A stretch of DNA of 64,000 nt, from contig NZ_BNBL01000016.1 of the NCBI RefSeq assembly GCF_014655595.1, positions 62,001-126,000 on the forward strand, written 5' to 3'. The DNA is from Streptomyces griseocarneus (lineage in GTDB: Bacteria > Actinomycetota > Actinomycetes > Streptomycetales > Streptomycetaceae). Shown here one piece after another: positions 23,693-32,521 of this stretch (position 1 is the stretch's first letter; each line of letters opens with the position of its first letter). Below the pieces are notes generated by a model. The model saw only the letters and a list, made by a program, of their open reading frames with translations. It made no database searches and was not told the origin of the DNA. Both the position numbers and the translations under genes were made by a program.

Positions 23693-24375
23693 ATCGCTCC
23701 CGCCATGTCGTTCGCGCGGCCGTCGCGCATGACGACCTCGCGGTCGGAGTAGGCGGCGACGCGCACGTCGTGGGTGACCAGGACGACGGCCGCGTGGGCC
23801 TTGCGCGCGGCGTCCGACAGCAGGTCCATCACGAGCTCGCCGTTGAGCGAGTCGAGCGCGCCCGTCGGCTCGTCGGCGAAGATCACCCGGGGGTTGGTCA
23901 CCAGCGCCCGCGCGACCGCGACGCGCTGCTGCTGGCCGCCGGAGAGCTCCCCGGGACGCCGGGTGCGTACGTCCTCCACCTTCAGCCGCTCCAGCCACTC
24001 CAGGGCGCGGGCCTCGGCCGCCCGGCGCCGGACGCCGGACAGCCGCAGCGGCAGTGCGACGTTCTCGAGGCAGGTCAGCTCCGGTACGAGCCGGCCGAAC
24101 TGGAACACGAAGCCGAAGTCGGTGCGGCGCAGCGCGCTGCGCTCGGCGTCCGACATGCCGGTCAGGTCCTGCCCGTCGTAGCCGACGAAGCCCGCGTCGG
24201 GGCGCACGATGCCGGCCAGGCAGTGCAGCAGCGTCGACTTCCCGGAGCCGGACGGGCCCATGAGGGCCACCACCTCGCCGGGGTGGACGGAGAACTCGGC
24301 GCCGTCCAGGGCGGTGGTCGGCCCGTAGGCCTTGCGCAGGCCGGTGCCCGCGAGGAGTGAGCCCGCGGGCGTCAC
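23689..24375 (-). CDS. ABC transporter ATP-binding protein (MacB/LolD type)
   Basis: 228 residues. Walker A GPSGSGKST, Q-loop region FVFQFGRLVPELT, signature LSGGQQQRVAVARAL, Walker B VIFADEPTGALD, and H-loop VLVTHDVRVAAYSD are all intact. The start is GTG at 24375, overlapping the padR stop (GTGA). It energises the FtsX permease encoded next. Because padR, this gene and the permease overlap by 4 bp each, the regulator is translated in step with the pump it controls. Confidence 0.94.
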   Translation of the reverse strand: MTPAGSLLAGTGLRKAYGPTTALDGAEFSVHPGEVVALMGPSGSGKSTLLHCLAGIVRPDAGFVGYDGQDLTGMSDAERSALRRTDFGFVFQFGRLVPELTCLENVALPLRLSGVRRRAAEARALEWLERLKVEDVRTRRPGELSGGQQQRVAVARALVTNPRVIFADEPTGALDSLNGELVMDLLSDAARKAHAAVVLVTHDVRVAAYSDREVVMRDGRANDMAGAI

Positions 24376-24896
24376 GACCCCACCGACTTCGCCAGCTGAC
24401 CCAGCCGGGCGGCGGCCAGTTCCAGCCACCGCAGGTCGGCCTCCAGGTGGAAGAGCGCGTGGTCGCAGATGAGCTGGTCGGCGAGGTCGCCGCCGCGCTT
24501 GCGCTCGGTGAGCCCGCGCATCAGCCGCAGGTGGGCGGCGCGCTGCCCGTCCAGCAGCCGGGCCGCGTCACGGCCGGTCAGCAGGGCGAGGACGACCTTG
24601 GTGTAGAGCGTGGACTGCAGGTACGGCTCGGGCTTCTCGGGCTGCGCCAGCCAGCGCTCGACGTCCGTGACGCCGGCGTCGGTGATGGCGTACCGCTTGC
24701 GGTCGGGGCCGCCGCCCTGCTCGATGCCCTCGACCTCGACCAGCCCATTCTTCAGCAGCCGCGACATCGTCGAGTAGACCTGCCCGTAGTGCAGGGGGCG
24801 GTCCTGGCCGAACCGTTCGTCGAACGCGCGCTTGAGGTCGTAGCCGTGCCGCGGACCGGCCTCGAGGAGGCCGAGCAGCGTGTGTCCGATTGACAT
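24372..24896 (-). CDS. PadR family transcriptional regulator
   Basis: 174 residues. The N-terminal winged helix begins HTLLGLLEAGPRHGYDLKRAFDERFG and includes YGQVYSTMSRLLKNGLVEVEG, the PadR signature. The C-terminal part is a Vir_act_alpha_C-type dimerisation helix bundle. It is first in the regulator-ABC operon. A perfect 45-bp palindrome lies 9 bp upstream and is almost certainly its operator. No Shine-Dalgarno precedes ATG 24896, so translation may be leaderless or near-leaderless. Confidence 0.93.
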   Translation of the reverse strand: MSIGHTLLGLLEAGPRHGYDLKRAFDERFGQDRPLHYGQVYSTMSRLLKNGLVEVEGIEQGGGPDRKRYAITDAGVTDVERWLAQPEKPEPYLQSTLYTKVVLALLTGRDAARLLDGQRAAHLRLMRGLTERKRGGDLADQLICDHALFHLEADLRWLELAAARLGQLAKSVGS

Positions 24897-24904
24897 GAGC
24901 AGGA

Positions 24905-24949
24905 CTGTACACCGCGTCTATACACAGGATGTATAGACGCGGTGTACAG
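24905..24949. promoter_or_regulatory. perfect 45-bp palindromic operator upstream of padR
   Basis: A 20-bp arm (24905-24924, containing GTACACC and TATACA) is repeated exactly in inverse at 24930-24949 around a 5-base spacer. Each arm itself runs TGTA...TACA, so two PadR dimers could bind side by side. TATAGA/TATACA words in it may be -10 elements on either strand. It separates padR from the ribbon-helix-helix gene, whose 3' end is 11 bp away, and could also form a terminator for that transcript. Confidence 0.85.
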
Positions 24950-24959
24950 CCGACTGGCT

Positions 24960-25241
24960 CTATGAGGTTCCCGGCTCGGCTTCCGCCTCCTGTACGGCAT
25001 CCCGCCCGGCTTCCTGCTCGGCCTTCGACGGCCGGCCCCGCCGGCGCATGGCCGCCGCCTGACGGGGCATCCGCCCGGCGTCGGTCAGGGCCTTGCGCAG
25101 CAGGAACTCGATCTGCGCGTTGGCGCTGCGCAGCTCGTCGTTCGCCCAGCGGGTCAGTGCGTCGTGGACGAGCGGGTCGAGCCGCAGCAGTACCTGTTTG
25201 CGCTGCTGCGGCCGTCCACCGCGGGGGGCGTCGTCCGTCAC
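24960..25241 (-). CDS. ribbon-helix-helix (Arc/CopG-type) DNA-binding protein with AT-hook-like tail
   Basis: 93 residues. KQVLLRLDPLVHDALTRWANDELRSANAQIEFLLRKAL (residues 15-52) fits an Arc/MetJ ribbon-helix-helix dimer: one strand, then two helices. The following basic RRRGRPSK resembles an AT-hook. The start GTG (25241) overlaps the SPFH stop as GTGA, so the two are coupled. It may repress its own operon through the CTATCA-AAG-TGATAG palindrome upstream of the SPFH gene. Family is recognised; regulatory role is inference. Confidence 0.82.
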   Translation of the reverse strand: MTDDAPRGGRPQQRKQVLLRLDPLVHDALTRWANDELRSANAQIEFLLRKALTDAGRMPRQAAAMRRRGRPSKAEQEAGRDAVQEAEAEPGTS

Positions 25242-26173
25242 TGGTAGAGGGAGCCGGTGTTCAGGACGGGCTGGGCGGCCCGGTCACCGCACAGCACCAC
25301 CATCAGATTGCTCACCATGGCCGCCTTCCGCTCCTCGTCCAGTTCGACGATGCCCTGCTCGTTGATGCGCTCCAGGGCCTGCTCGACCATGCCCACCGCG
25401 CCCTCGACGATCAGTTTGCGCGCGGCGACCACCGCTCCGGCCTGCTGGCGCTGCAGCATGGCCGAGGCGATCTCGGGGGCGTAGGCCAGGTGGGTGAAGC
25501 GCGACTCGATGATGCGCACGCCGGCGGTCTCGACCCGGGCGTGGAGCTCGACGGCGAGCTTCTCGGTGATCTCCTCGGCGTTGCCGCGCAGTGAGAGGGC
25601 GTCCTCGTCGTGCGCGTCATAGGGGTACTCGATGGCGATGTGCCGCACGGCCGCCTCGGTCTGGGTGGCGACGAACTCCTGGAAGTCCTCCACCGCGAAC
25701 ATCGCCTGCGCGGTGTCCTCGACCTCCCACACCACGACGGCGGCCAGCTCGATGGGGTTGCCGTAGGCGTCGTTGACCTTCAGTACGGCCGTCTCGTGGT
25801 TGCGGACCCGGGTCGAGATCTCCTCGCGGCTGGTGAAGGGGTTCACCCAGCGCAGGCCCTCGGTGCGGATCGTGCCGCGGTAGCGCCCGAAGAGCTGGAC
25901 GACCTTGGCCTGGCCGGGGGCGACCGTGTTCAGCCCGCTCATGGCGGTGATCGCGGCGAGGGCGACGAGGATTCCGGCGGCGACGAGCGCGGCCGTCACC
26001 CCGCCCGCGACGTGCGAGCTGGTGACGACTCCCGCCGCCACCAGGCCCGCCCCGGCGACCAGGCCCACCAGGCCCATCAGCAGGGCGAGGCCGCCGCCGA
26101 TGTCGTTGGCGGGCAGTTCCCGCACGCGTGGCTTGGGCGTGGTCGGCGGGTTCTCGGTGGTGGTCGTGGACAT
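25238..26173 (-). CDS. SPFH/Band 7 domain membrane protein
   Basis: 311 residues. Two N-terminal membrane helices (about 30-85: GLALLMGLVGLVAGAGLVAAGVV, then VTAALVAAGILVALAAITAM) lead to an SPFH domain beginning NTVAPGQAKVVQLFGRYRGTIRTEGLRWVNPF. The coiled region ends with RQQAGAVVAARKLIVEGAVGMVEQALERI and NLMVVLCGD. Family members scaffold membrane microdomains and protect against envelope stress. ATG 26173 has GGGGGC upstream. It is co-transcribed with the ribbon-helix-helix gene. Confidence 0.92.
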   Translation of the reverse strand: MSTTTTENPPTTPKPRVRELPANDIGGGLALLMGLVGLVAGAGLVAAGVVTSSHVAGGVTAALVAAGILVALAAITAMSGLNTVAPGQAKVVQLFGRYRGTIRTEGLRWVNPFTSREEISTRVRNHETAVLKVNDAYGNPIELAAVVVWEVEDTAQAMFAVEDFQEFVATQTEAAVRHIAIEYPYDAHDEDALSLRGNAEEITEKLAVELHARVETAGVRIIESRFTHLAYAPEIASAMLQRQQAGAVVAARKLIVEGAVGMVEQALERINEQGIVELDEERKAAMVSNLMVVLCGDRAAQPVLNTGSLYQ

Positions 26174-26227
26174 GGTGGGCCCCCGTTTCGCTCGACGCGC
26201 GGCGGTCCTCCGCACGTTCTCGGCTGT

Positions 26228-26242
26228 CTATCAAAGTGATAG
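26228..26242. promoter_or_regulatory. palindrome at the SPFH operon promoter
   Basis: CTATCA-AAG-TGATAG is a perfect 6-3-6 palindrome located 55 bp upstream of the SPFH start. It sits in the promoter area and could be the operator for the ribbon-helix-helix protein, whose family binds short dyads. Confidence 0.6.
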
Positions 26243-26412
26243 CACATTATCGCCCTGTACGGTTTCCCCGCACTACGCCGCACCCGGTTCCCGCCAACCG
26301 GGGTGCTGTATGTCACGTCCGTTATTGCCGTGATCGATGGGCGTTTGATGGCAGTTGCGGTGTTAGCTTCGTGAGCTGGGTTGGGGGCGGACGGACTGGA
26401 GCTACGGGAGAG

Positions 26413-28701
26413 ATGGGCCGAGCGCAAGCGCGACAGGCGCAGAACGAGGGCAGTCGCCCCGCAAAGGGTGGCAACAAGCCCAAGAAGAAGGGCATACGCC
26501 GGTTCTTCACCTGGAAGAAGCTGCTGGCCTACTTCATAGCCGTGATCGCCCTCGGGGTGGGCGCGTTCTACGCGCTGTACCTCTCCGTGGACGTGCCGAA
26601 GGGGAACTCTGCGGCCAAGCTGCAGAGCAACGTCTACAAGTCGAGCGACGGCAAGACCATCGCCCGCATCGGCGAGGTCAACCGCGAGGAAGTGCCGCTG
26701 GCGAAGGTGCCGGAGGTCGTCCAGCACGCGGTGGTCGCCGCCGAGAACAAGAACTTCTACACCGACCCGGGCGTCGACCTGAAGGGCACCGCCCGCGGCA
26801 TCTTCAACACGGTCATAGGCCGTGGCAAGCAGGGTGGTTCGACCATCACCCAGCAGTACGTCAAGAACTATTACCTGGACCAGAGTCAGACCGTCACCCG
26901 CAAGGTGAAGGAGCTGATCATCTCGTTGAAGGTCCAGGACGAGAAGGACAAGAACGAGATCCTCGAGGGCTACCTCAACACGAGCTACTACGGCCGGGGC
27001 GCCTACGGCATCCAGGCCGCGGCGCGGGCGTACTACAACAAGGACGTCGACAAGCTCAGCCTCGAGGAGGGCGCCTACCTGGCCGCCCTGCTGCAGGCCC
27101 CGAGCCAGTACGAGTTCGGCCCCTCGTCCACCGAGGCGGGCAAGGCCAACGCCAAGGCCCGCTGGGGCTACGTCCTCGACAAGATGGTCGAGCAGAACTG
27201 GCTCAAGGCCGACGAGCGCCGGGGCATGACGTTCAAGGAGCCGGGCAAGCCCAAGGCCTCCGCCGGACTGAAGGGCCAGAACGGCTACCTCGTCGAGGCC
27301 GCCAAGAAGGAGATCATCCGGGACCTGATGAAGGAGGGCGACGGCCGCAGCGCCAAGGACGCCGAGCAGGCCTTCGCGGCCGGCGGCTGGACCATCACGC
27401 TGAGCATCGACTCCAAGAAGCAGCAGGCCATGGAGAAGGCGATCAAGACCAGGCTGCTCGACGACCTCCAGCCCAGCGCCCGTGAGGTCGACAAGCACGT
27501 GCAGGCCGGCGCGGTCTCGGTGGACCCGAAGACCGGCAAGATCGTGGCCCTGTACGGCGGCTCGGACTTCGCCACGCACCAGATCAGCAACGCGACCCGC
27601 GCGGACTACCAGCCCGCGTCGACGTTCAAGCCGCTGATCCTGGCCTCGGCGCTGGAGAACGACTCCAAGACCCAGGACCGGCAGCCGATCAACCCCTCCA
27701 CGACCTACGACGGCACCACCCGCCGTCCGGTCCAGGGCAGCACCATCCCCTACGCCCCGCCGAACGAGGACGACGTCAGCTACGGCCCGGTGTCGGTCCA
27801 GAAGGCGATGAACGACTCGATCAACTCGGTCTTCGCGCAGATGGTCGTCGACGTCGGCATGGGCAAGGTCAAGAAGACCGCCGTCGACCTGGGCATGAAG
27901 AGCGACTTCGACGAGACCCCGGCCATGGCGCTGGGCTCCATGGGCGCCAGCCCGCTGGAGATGGCCGGCGTCTACGCCACGCTGGACAACCACGGCAAGA
28001 AGGTCACCCCGAGCATCATCAAGTCGGCGACCCTGCGCGGCCAGGAGTTCAAGCTCCCGGCCGCCATCGGCGACCGCGTCGTCGAGCGCAACACCGCCGA
28101 CGGCCTGACCTCCGTCATGACCGGCGTGGTCGACGACGGTACGGCCAGCGTCGTGGCCAACCCCGCGTACCAGGTGGCCGGCAAGACCGGTACCTCCGAT
28201 GACAACAAGTCGGCCTGGTTCGCCGGTTACACCCCGGGCCTGGTCACCACCGTGGCCATGTTCGGTGAGGGCCAGGGCGGCACGCAGGTCACCCTGCAGG
28301 GCACCGGCGGCGGCGGCCGCGTCAACGGTGGCTCGTACCCGGCCCGGATCTGGGCCGAGTACACCTCGTCCGTCTACGGCGACGGCGACGACGACAAGAC
28401 CAAGTTCGACCTCGAGACCGACAGCGGCTTCACCGCGGTGCAGGGCCCGGCGCCCACCGCCTCGGGCAAGCCGTCCGCCCCGGCCTCGCCGTCCCCCTCG
28501 GCCACGCCGTCGAAGAGCACGCAGTCGCCCTCGTCGACCCCCTCGAGGTCCGCCTCGGACAAGCCCTCGGGCAAGCCGTCGGGCAGGCCGACGAACAAGC
28601 CCACGCCGCCGGTCCCGACCACTCCCACGGTCCCCACGGGCGGCTCGAGCGACGGTGCCCGGCCCAACGGCGGCCGGGAGACCCAGGTCCCGCCGCAGTA
28701 G
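26413..28701 (+). CDS. class A penicillin-binding protein (transglycosylase/transpeptidase)
   Basis: 762 residues. There is a cytoplasmic basic N-terminus, a membrane anchor (residues 34-55), a GT51 transglycosylase domain with VAAENKNFYTDPGVD (Glu111), GGSTITQQYVKNYYL, and RKVKELIISLKVQ, then a transpeptidase domain with STFK (Ser403), SIN (469-471) and KTGTS (Lys591). The C-terminal ~90 residues are a Ser/Pro/Lys-rich tail (PSPSATPSKS). It polymerises and crosslinks peptidoglycan. ATG 26413 has GGGAGAG just upstream; GTG at 26371 is an alternative without ribosome site. Confidence 0.94.
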   Translation: MGRAQARQAQNEGSRPAKGGNKPKKKGIRRFFTWKKLLAYFIAVIALGVGAFYALYLSVDVPKGNSAAKLQSNVYKSSDGKTIARIGEVNREEVPLAKVPEVVQHAVVAAENKNFYTDPGVDLKGTARGIFNTVIGRGKQGGSTITQQYVKNYYLDQSQTVTRKVKELIISLKVQDEKDKNEILEGYLNTSYYGRGAYGIQAAARAYYNKDVDKLSLEEGAYLAALLQAPSQYEFGPSSTEAGKANAKARWGYVLDKMVEQNWLKADERRGMTFKEPGKPKASAGLKGQNGYLVEAAKKEIIRDLMKEGDGRSAKDAEQAFAAGGWTITLSIDSKKQQAMEKAIKTRLLDDLQPSAREVDKHVQAGAVSVDPKTGKIVALYGGSDFATHQISNATRADYQPASTFKPLILASALENDSKTQDRQPINPSTTYDGTTRRPVQGSTIPYAPPNEDDVSYGPVSVQKAMNDSINSVFAQMVVDVGMGKVKKTAVDLGMKSDFDETPAMALGSMGASPLEMAGVYATLDNHGKKVTPSIIKSATLRGQEFKLPAAIGDRVVERNTADGLTSVMTGVVDDGTASVVANPAYQVAGKTGTSDDNKSAWFAGYTPGLVTTVAMFGEGQGGTQVTLQGTGGGGRVNGGSYPARIWAEYTSSVYGDGDDDKTKFDLETDSGFTAVQGPAPTASGKPSAPASPSPSATPSKSTQSPSSTPSRSASDKPSGKPSGRPTNKPTPPVPTTPTVPTGGSSDGARPNGGRETQVPPQ

Positions 28702-28718
28702 CCCCGTGCGACGCCGAA

Positions 28719-28753
28719 CCGGCCGCCGTCCCCCGCGAGGGGACGGCGGCCGG
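28719..28753. terminator. bidirectional hairpin terminator between the PBP gene and catalase
   Basis: A perfect 15-bp stem (28719-28733 with 28739-28753) has a 5-base loop between two convergent genes. Confidence 0.85.
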
Positions 28754-28771
28754 TCCGCGTTCCGGGGCCGC

Positions 28772-30235
28772 TCAGCCGCCGTTGACCTTGGCGGCGATCC
28801 GGTCGCCCAGCGCCTTGTCGATGGCACGCCAGTACTGCAGCGCCCGCTCCAGGACCGGCTCGCTCACGCCCGCCGACAGGTGGCCGGCCACGTTGGAGGC
28901 CAGCCGCTCGCGCGCGGCGTCGTCGAGGACCTGGCGGACCATCGTGCCGGCCTGGCCCCAGTCGTCGTCCTCGCGGTGGAGCCGGTAGGCCTCGCGGACC
29001 ATCTCGCCCGACGCCGCCCAGCCCGCGATCTCGCCGAAGCGGTGGGTGTCGGCGGCGGGCCCGCCGTAGGAGTTGGGCGCGTACGGCCGGGCCACGCGGG
29101 CGGGCTCGTGGCGCATGGGGCCGTCCTTGGCGTACGAGGCCACCGGGGAGTGCGGCCGGTTGGGCGGGAGCTGCTGGTAGTTGGGGCCGATGCGGTAGCG
29201 GTGGGTGTCGGGGTAGGAGAAGAGCCGCCCCAGCAGCATCTTGTCCGGGGAGGGGCCGATGCCGGGCACCATGCTGGAGGGCTCGAAGGCCGCCTGCTCG
29301 ATGTGGACGAAGTGGTCCTCGGGGTTGCGGTCGAGCGTCATCCGCCCGACCTCGATCAGCGGATGGTCGGCGTGCGGCCACACCTTGGTGAGGTCGAAGG
29401 GGTTGAAGCGGTAGTCCGCCGCCTCGTCGAAGGGCATGACCTGGACGTACATCGTCCAGGAGGGGGCGTCGCCGCCCTCGATCGCCTCGTACAGGTCGCG
29501 GCGGTGCCGGTCCGCGTCGTGCCCGGCCAGCTCGTCCGCCTCGGCCTGGGTGAGGAACTCGATGCCCTGGTCGGTCGTGAAGTGGTACTTGATCCAGAAC
29601 TTCTCGCCGGCCTCGTTGACCCACATGAAGGTGTGCGAGCCGTAGCCGTTCATGTGCCGCCACGTCTTCGGTATGCCCCGGTCGCCCATCAGCCAGGTGA
29701 CCATGTGCGCGGACTCCGGGGAGAGCGTCCAGAAGTCCCACTGCATGTCGTTGTTGCGCAGCCCGGTGCGCGGGTGGCGCTTCTGCGAGCGGATGAAGTC
29801 CTGGAACTTCTGCGGGTCGCGCACGAAGAAGACGGGGGTGTTGTTCCCGACCAGGTCGTAATTCCCGTGCCGCGTGTAGAACTTGAGGGCGAAGCCGCGC
29901 GGGTCCCGCCAGGTGTCCGGCGATCCCAGCTCGCCGGCGACCGTCGAGAAGCGGGCCAGCATCTCCGTGCGCCGGCCGGGCTGGAAGAGGTCGGCCTTGG
30001 TGTAGCGGCTGACGTCGTTCGTGACCTCGAAGTACCCGTAGGCGCCACCGCCCTTGGCGTGGACCACGCGCTCGGGAACCCGTTCGCGGTTGAACTGGGC
30101 CATCTTCTCGATCAGGTAGTGGTCCTGGAGCAGGATGGGCCCGGTGTCGCCGATGGTGAGCGAGTGCTCGTCGCTCTCCACCGGGATGCCGGCGTTGTTC
30201 GTGGTGTACGGAACGCTCTGCGCCGAATCGGTCAT
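28772..30235 (-). CDS. monofunctional haem catalase (small subunit clade)
   Basis: 487 residues, typical of clade 3 catalases. Active-site His lies in VPERVVHAKGGGAYGYFEVT, the distal Asn in DLVGNNTPVFFVRDP, and the haem Tyr in GRLFSYPDTHRYRIGPN. It decomposes H2O2 in the cytoplasm. The ribosome site GGGAGGCG precedes ATG 30235. A 16-bp inverted repeat lies 64 bp upstream. In S. coelicolor the main catalase is controlled by the Fur-like CatR; no catR is adjacent here. Confidence 0.96.
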   Translation of the reverse strand: MTDSAQSVPYTTNNAGIPVESDEHSLTIGDTGPILLQDHYLIEKMAQFNRERVPERVVHAKGGGAYGYFEVTNDVSRYTKADLFQPGRRTEMLARFSTVAGELGSPDTWRDPRGFALKFYTRHGNYDLVGNNTPVFFVRDPQKFQDFIRSQKRHPRTGLRNNDMQWDFWTLSPESAHMVTWLMGDRGIPKTWRHMNGYGSHTFMWVNEAGEKFWIKYHFTTDQGIEFLTQAEADELAGHDADRHRRDLYEAIEGGDAPSWTMYVQVMPFDEAADYRFNPFDLTKVWPHADHPLIEVGRMTLDRNPEDHFVHIEQAAFEPSSMVPGIGPSPDKMLLGRLFSYPDTHRYRIGPNYQQLPPNRPHSPVASYAKDGPMRHEPARVARPYAPNSYGGPAADTHRFGEIAGWAASGEMVREAYRLHREDDDWGQAGTMVRQVLDDAARERLASNVAGHLSAGVSEPVLERALQYWRAIDKALGDRIAAKVNGG

Positions 30236-30298
30236 GGGACGCCTCCCGGAACGATGACGGTGGGACGGGCGGGTGCCTGCCCGCCCGCGGCGCAGTCA

Positions 30299-30335
30299 GT
30301 CTTCCGTTGCCGACAGGACGTCGGCAACGGAAGAC
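30299..30335. terminator. perfect 16-bp inverted repeat between the SpoIIE-type gene and catalase
   Basis: The arm at 30299-30314 and its exact inverse at 30320-30335 enclose AGGAC. The position 24 bp beyond the phosphatase stop fits a terminator. It is also upstream of catalase and could bind a repressor. Confidence 0.65.
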
Positions 30336-30358
30336 CGGACTCTGTCCGGAACTCGGTC

Positions 30359-32464
30359 TCAGCGCCCCTGCGAGGGCAGCGGCAGCTCGAACCAGACCAC
30401 CTTGCCGGTGCTCAGCCGGGTCGCCCCCCACCGCCGCGCGAGCTTGTTGACCAGGTACAGCCCCCGGCCGCCCTCGTCGGACGGCCGCGCCTGGCGCAGC
30501 CGGGGCAGCTGCGGGACGTCGTCGCCGACCTCGCAGCGCAGCACGTCCGTCCGCAGCAGGCGCAGGGTGATCGGCCGCTCCGCGTACCGCACCGCATTGG
30601 TGATCACCTCGCTGACCAGCAGCTCCACCGAGTCCGTCAGCTCCTCCAGGCCCCAGCGCGTCAGCGCCCGGCGGGCCAGCCGGCGGGCCTGGCGGGCCGT
30701 CTGCGGGCGCGGGTCGAGGAACCAGTAGGCGACGTCGCTCGGCGCGATCCCCTCGAAGCGGGCCGCCAGCAGCGCGATGTCGTCGTCCCGGTCGCCCGGG
30801 CCCAGCATGCCCAGCACCTCGTCGCACAGCGGCTCCAGCGGCGGCGGGTTGGGGCCGGTCAGCCGGGCGGTGTCGATCAGCCGCTCGCGCAGCTGCTCTA
30901 TGCCGGTCCACACGTCGCGTATCCGCGACTCGACCAGACCGTCGGTGTAGAGCAGCAGCGTCGCCCCGGCGGGCGCGTCCAGCTCCACGGCCTCGAAGTC
31001 CACCCCGCCCACGCCGATCGGCGCGCCCGGCGGCACCCGCAGCACCTCCGCCCGGCCGCCGCGGTGCAGCAGGACGGGCGGGGGATGGCCGGCGTTGGCG
31101 ATCACGATGCGGTGGGCGACCGGGTCGTACACCGCGTACAGGCAGGTGGCCATGCGGTCGCTGCCCAGGCGCTGCGCCTGCTCGTCGAGGTGGTGCAGCA
31201 CCTCCTGCGGGGGCAGGTCCAGGCCCGCCAGGGTCTGCGCGGTGGTGCGCAGCTGGCCCATGATCGCGGCGGAGGTCATGGAGTGGCCCATGACGTCGCC
31301 GACCACCAGCGCCACCCGGTTGCCGGGCAGCGGGATCGCGTCGTACCAGTCGCCGCCCACCCGGGCGGTCTCGGCCGCGGGGAGGTAGCGGCTGGCCAGC
31401 CGGACGCCGGTCGGCTGGGGGAGGGAGTCGGGCAGCATGGTGCGCTGCAGCTCGTCGGCGATGTAGACCTCGCGGCCGTAGAGCACGGCCTTGTCCACGC
31501 CCAGCGCGGTGTGGGTCGCCAGCTGCGCCGCGACCAGCAGGTCGTCGCCCTCGAAGGCGGGCCGGTCCATGCGGCGGATGAAGACCGCCGCGCCGATCAC
31601 CCGCCGGCGGCCGCGCAGCGGCGCCAGGATCGTGCGCTGGCACAGCGGTATGTGCCGGCCCTCGCCCAGCAGTTCGGGGAGCGCCGCCCGCGCGGCCGAG
31701 GAGTCCCCGAACACGGGCCTGACCCCCCGCAGCACCTCCGCGAGCGGCCCGCCTATGCGCACCTCGCAGCGCTCGGCCGCCGCCTCCGCCAGCTCCGGGC
31801 CGGGGTCGGGCAGCCGCTCCGGCGGGGCGTCCGCGTCCTCACGGTCCTCGCGCACGTACTCCGGCAGCCGGTCGGTGCGGCGCAGCCGCAGCACCACCGG
31901 GCCCACGGGCCGCTCGTCGCCGACGGGCAGCGGGTCGCGCAGGTAGACCAGGATCGCGTCGGCGAACGTCGGCACCGTGGCCCGGCACAGGCCCAGCACG
32001 ATCTCGTCCAGGTCGATCCCGCGCGCGATGCGCCGCGTGGCCGCGCCCACGAACCGCAGCCGCTCCCCGCCGCCGGGGCCGCCTGCGGGCGCGCGGGCGA
32101 CGTCGGCGGGGCCGGTGCCGCCGCTGCCGCCGTCCGGCGGCCCGGCGGGTGGCGGCACGTCGCCGGGACGGCATGCGCGGTCCTCGCCGGAGGCGGGCCC
32201 GGTGGCGTCCGGGTGCCCGGCGGAGGCGTGCGCCTCGGCGCTCGCGCGCACCCGCCGCTCCGGCTCGCGGTGGCCGTCCCGGCTGCCCTCGGTGCCGGTG
32301 CCGGTGCCGGCGGGGGCGTGGGCTTCGCCGTCGGCGTGCCGGGCGGCGGGGGCGGCGACGGCCTCGCGGCGCCGGTCGGCGGCCGCGGCGTCACCGGGCT
32401 CACGGTGTCCCTGGCCCGGCAGGGGCAAGGGGTGTCTTCCGTGGGAGTTGGAGTGCTCCGTCAC
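30359..32464 (-). CDS. GAF-SpoIIE phosphatase-HATPase signalling protein
   Basis: 701 residues. The first ~135 are low complexity (Arg/Gly/Ala/Pro). Next comes a GAF-like sensor (about 140-310, FVGAATRRIARGIDLDEIV...AQLATHTALGVDKA). A PP2C/SpoIIE domain follows (about 325-530) with RVGGDWYDAIPLPGNRVALVVGDVMGHSM and RDDDIALLAARF. A C-terminal anti-sigma-type HATPase has LLVSEVITNAVRYAE and DEGGRGLYLVNKLARRWG. Such proteins dephosphorylate anti-anti-sigma factors and may also phosphorylate them. The GTG start at 32464 has no clear ribosome site, and the true start may be downstream of the low-complexity part. Confidence 0.88.
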   Translation of the reverse strand: MTEHSNSHGRHPLPLPGQGHREPGDAAAADRRREAVAAPAARHADGEAHAPAGTGTGTEGSRDGHREPERRVRASAEAHASAGHPDATGPASGEDRACRPGDVPPPAGPPDGGSGGTGPADVARAPAGGPGGGERLRFVGAATRRIARGIDLDEIVLGLCRATVPTFADAILVYLRDPLPVGDERPVGPVVLRLRRTDRLPEYVREDREDADAPPERLPDPGPELAEAAAERCEVRIGGPLAEVLRGVRPVFGDSSAARAALPELLGEGRHIPLCQRTILAPLRGRRRVIGAAVFIRRMDRPAFEGDDLLVAAQLATHTALGVDKAVLYGREVYIADELQRTMLPDSLPQPTGVRLASRYLPAAETARVGGDWYDAIPLPGNRVALVVGDVMGHSMTSAAIMGQLRTTAQTLAGLDLPPQEVLHHLDEQAQRLGSDRMATCLYAVYDPVAHRIVIANAGHPPPVLLHRGGRAEVLRVPPGAPIGVGGVDFEAVELDAPAGATLLLYTDGLVESRIRDVWTGIEQLRERLIDTARLTGPNPPPLEPLCDEVLGMLGPGDRDDDIALLAARFEGIAPSDVAYWFLDPRPQTARQARRLARRALTRWGLEELTDSVELLVSEVITNAVRYAERPITLRLLRTDVLRCEVGDDVPQLPRLRQARPSDEGGRGLYLVNKLARRWGATRLSTGKVVWFELPLPSQGR

Positions 32465-32521
32465 GCGTGGGGTTCCATCCGTCGGGGCCGTGTGCCCGCC
32501 CGGGGGCGGGACACACGTGGG

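Noticed and set aside
26077..28827. Minus-strand frame opposite the penicillin-binding protein
   Set aside because: Low-complexity Gly/Arg/Val product with no ribosome site; the plus-strand PBP motifs are decisive.
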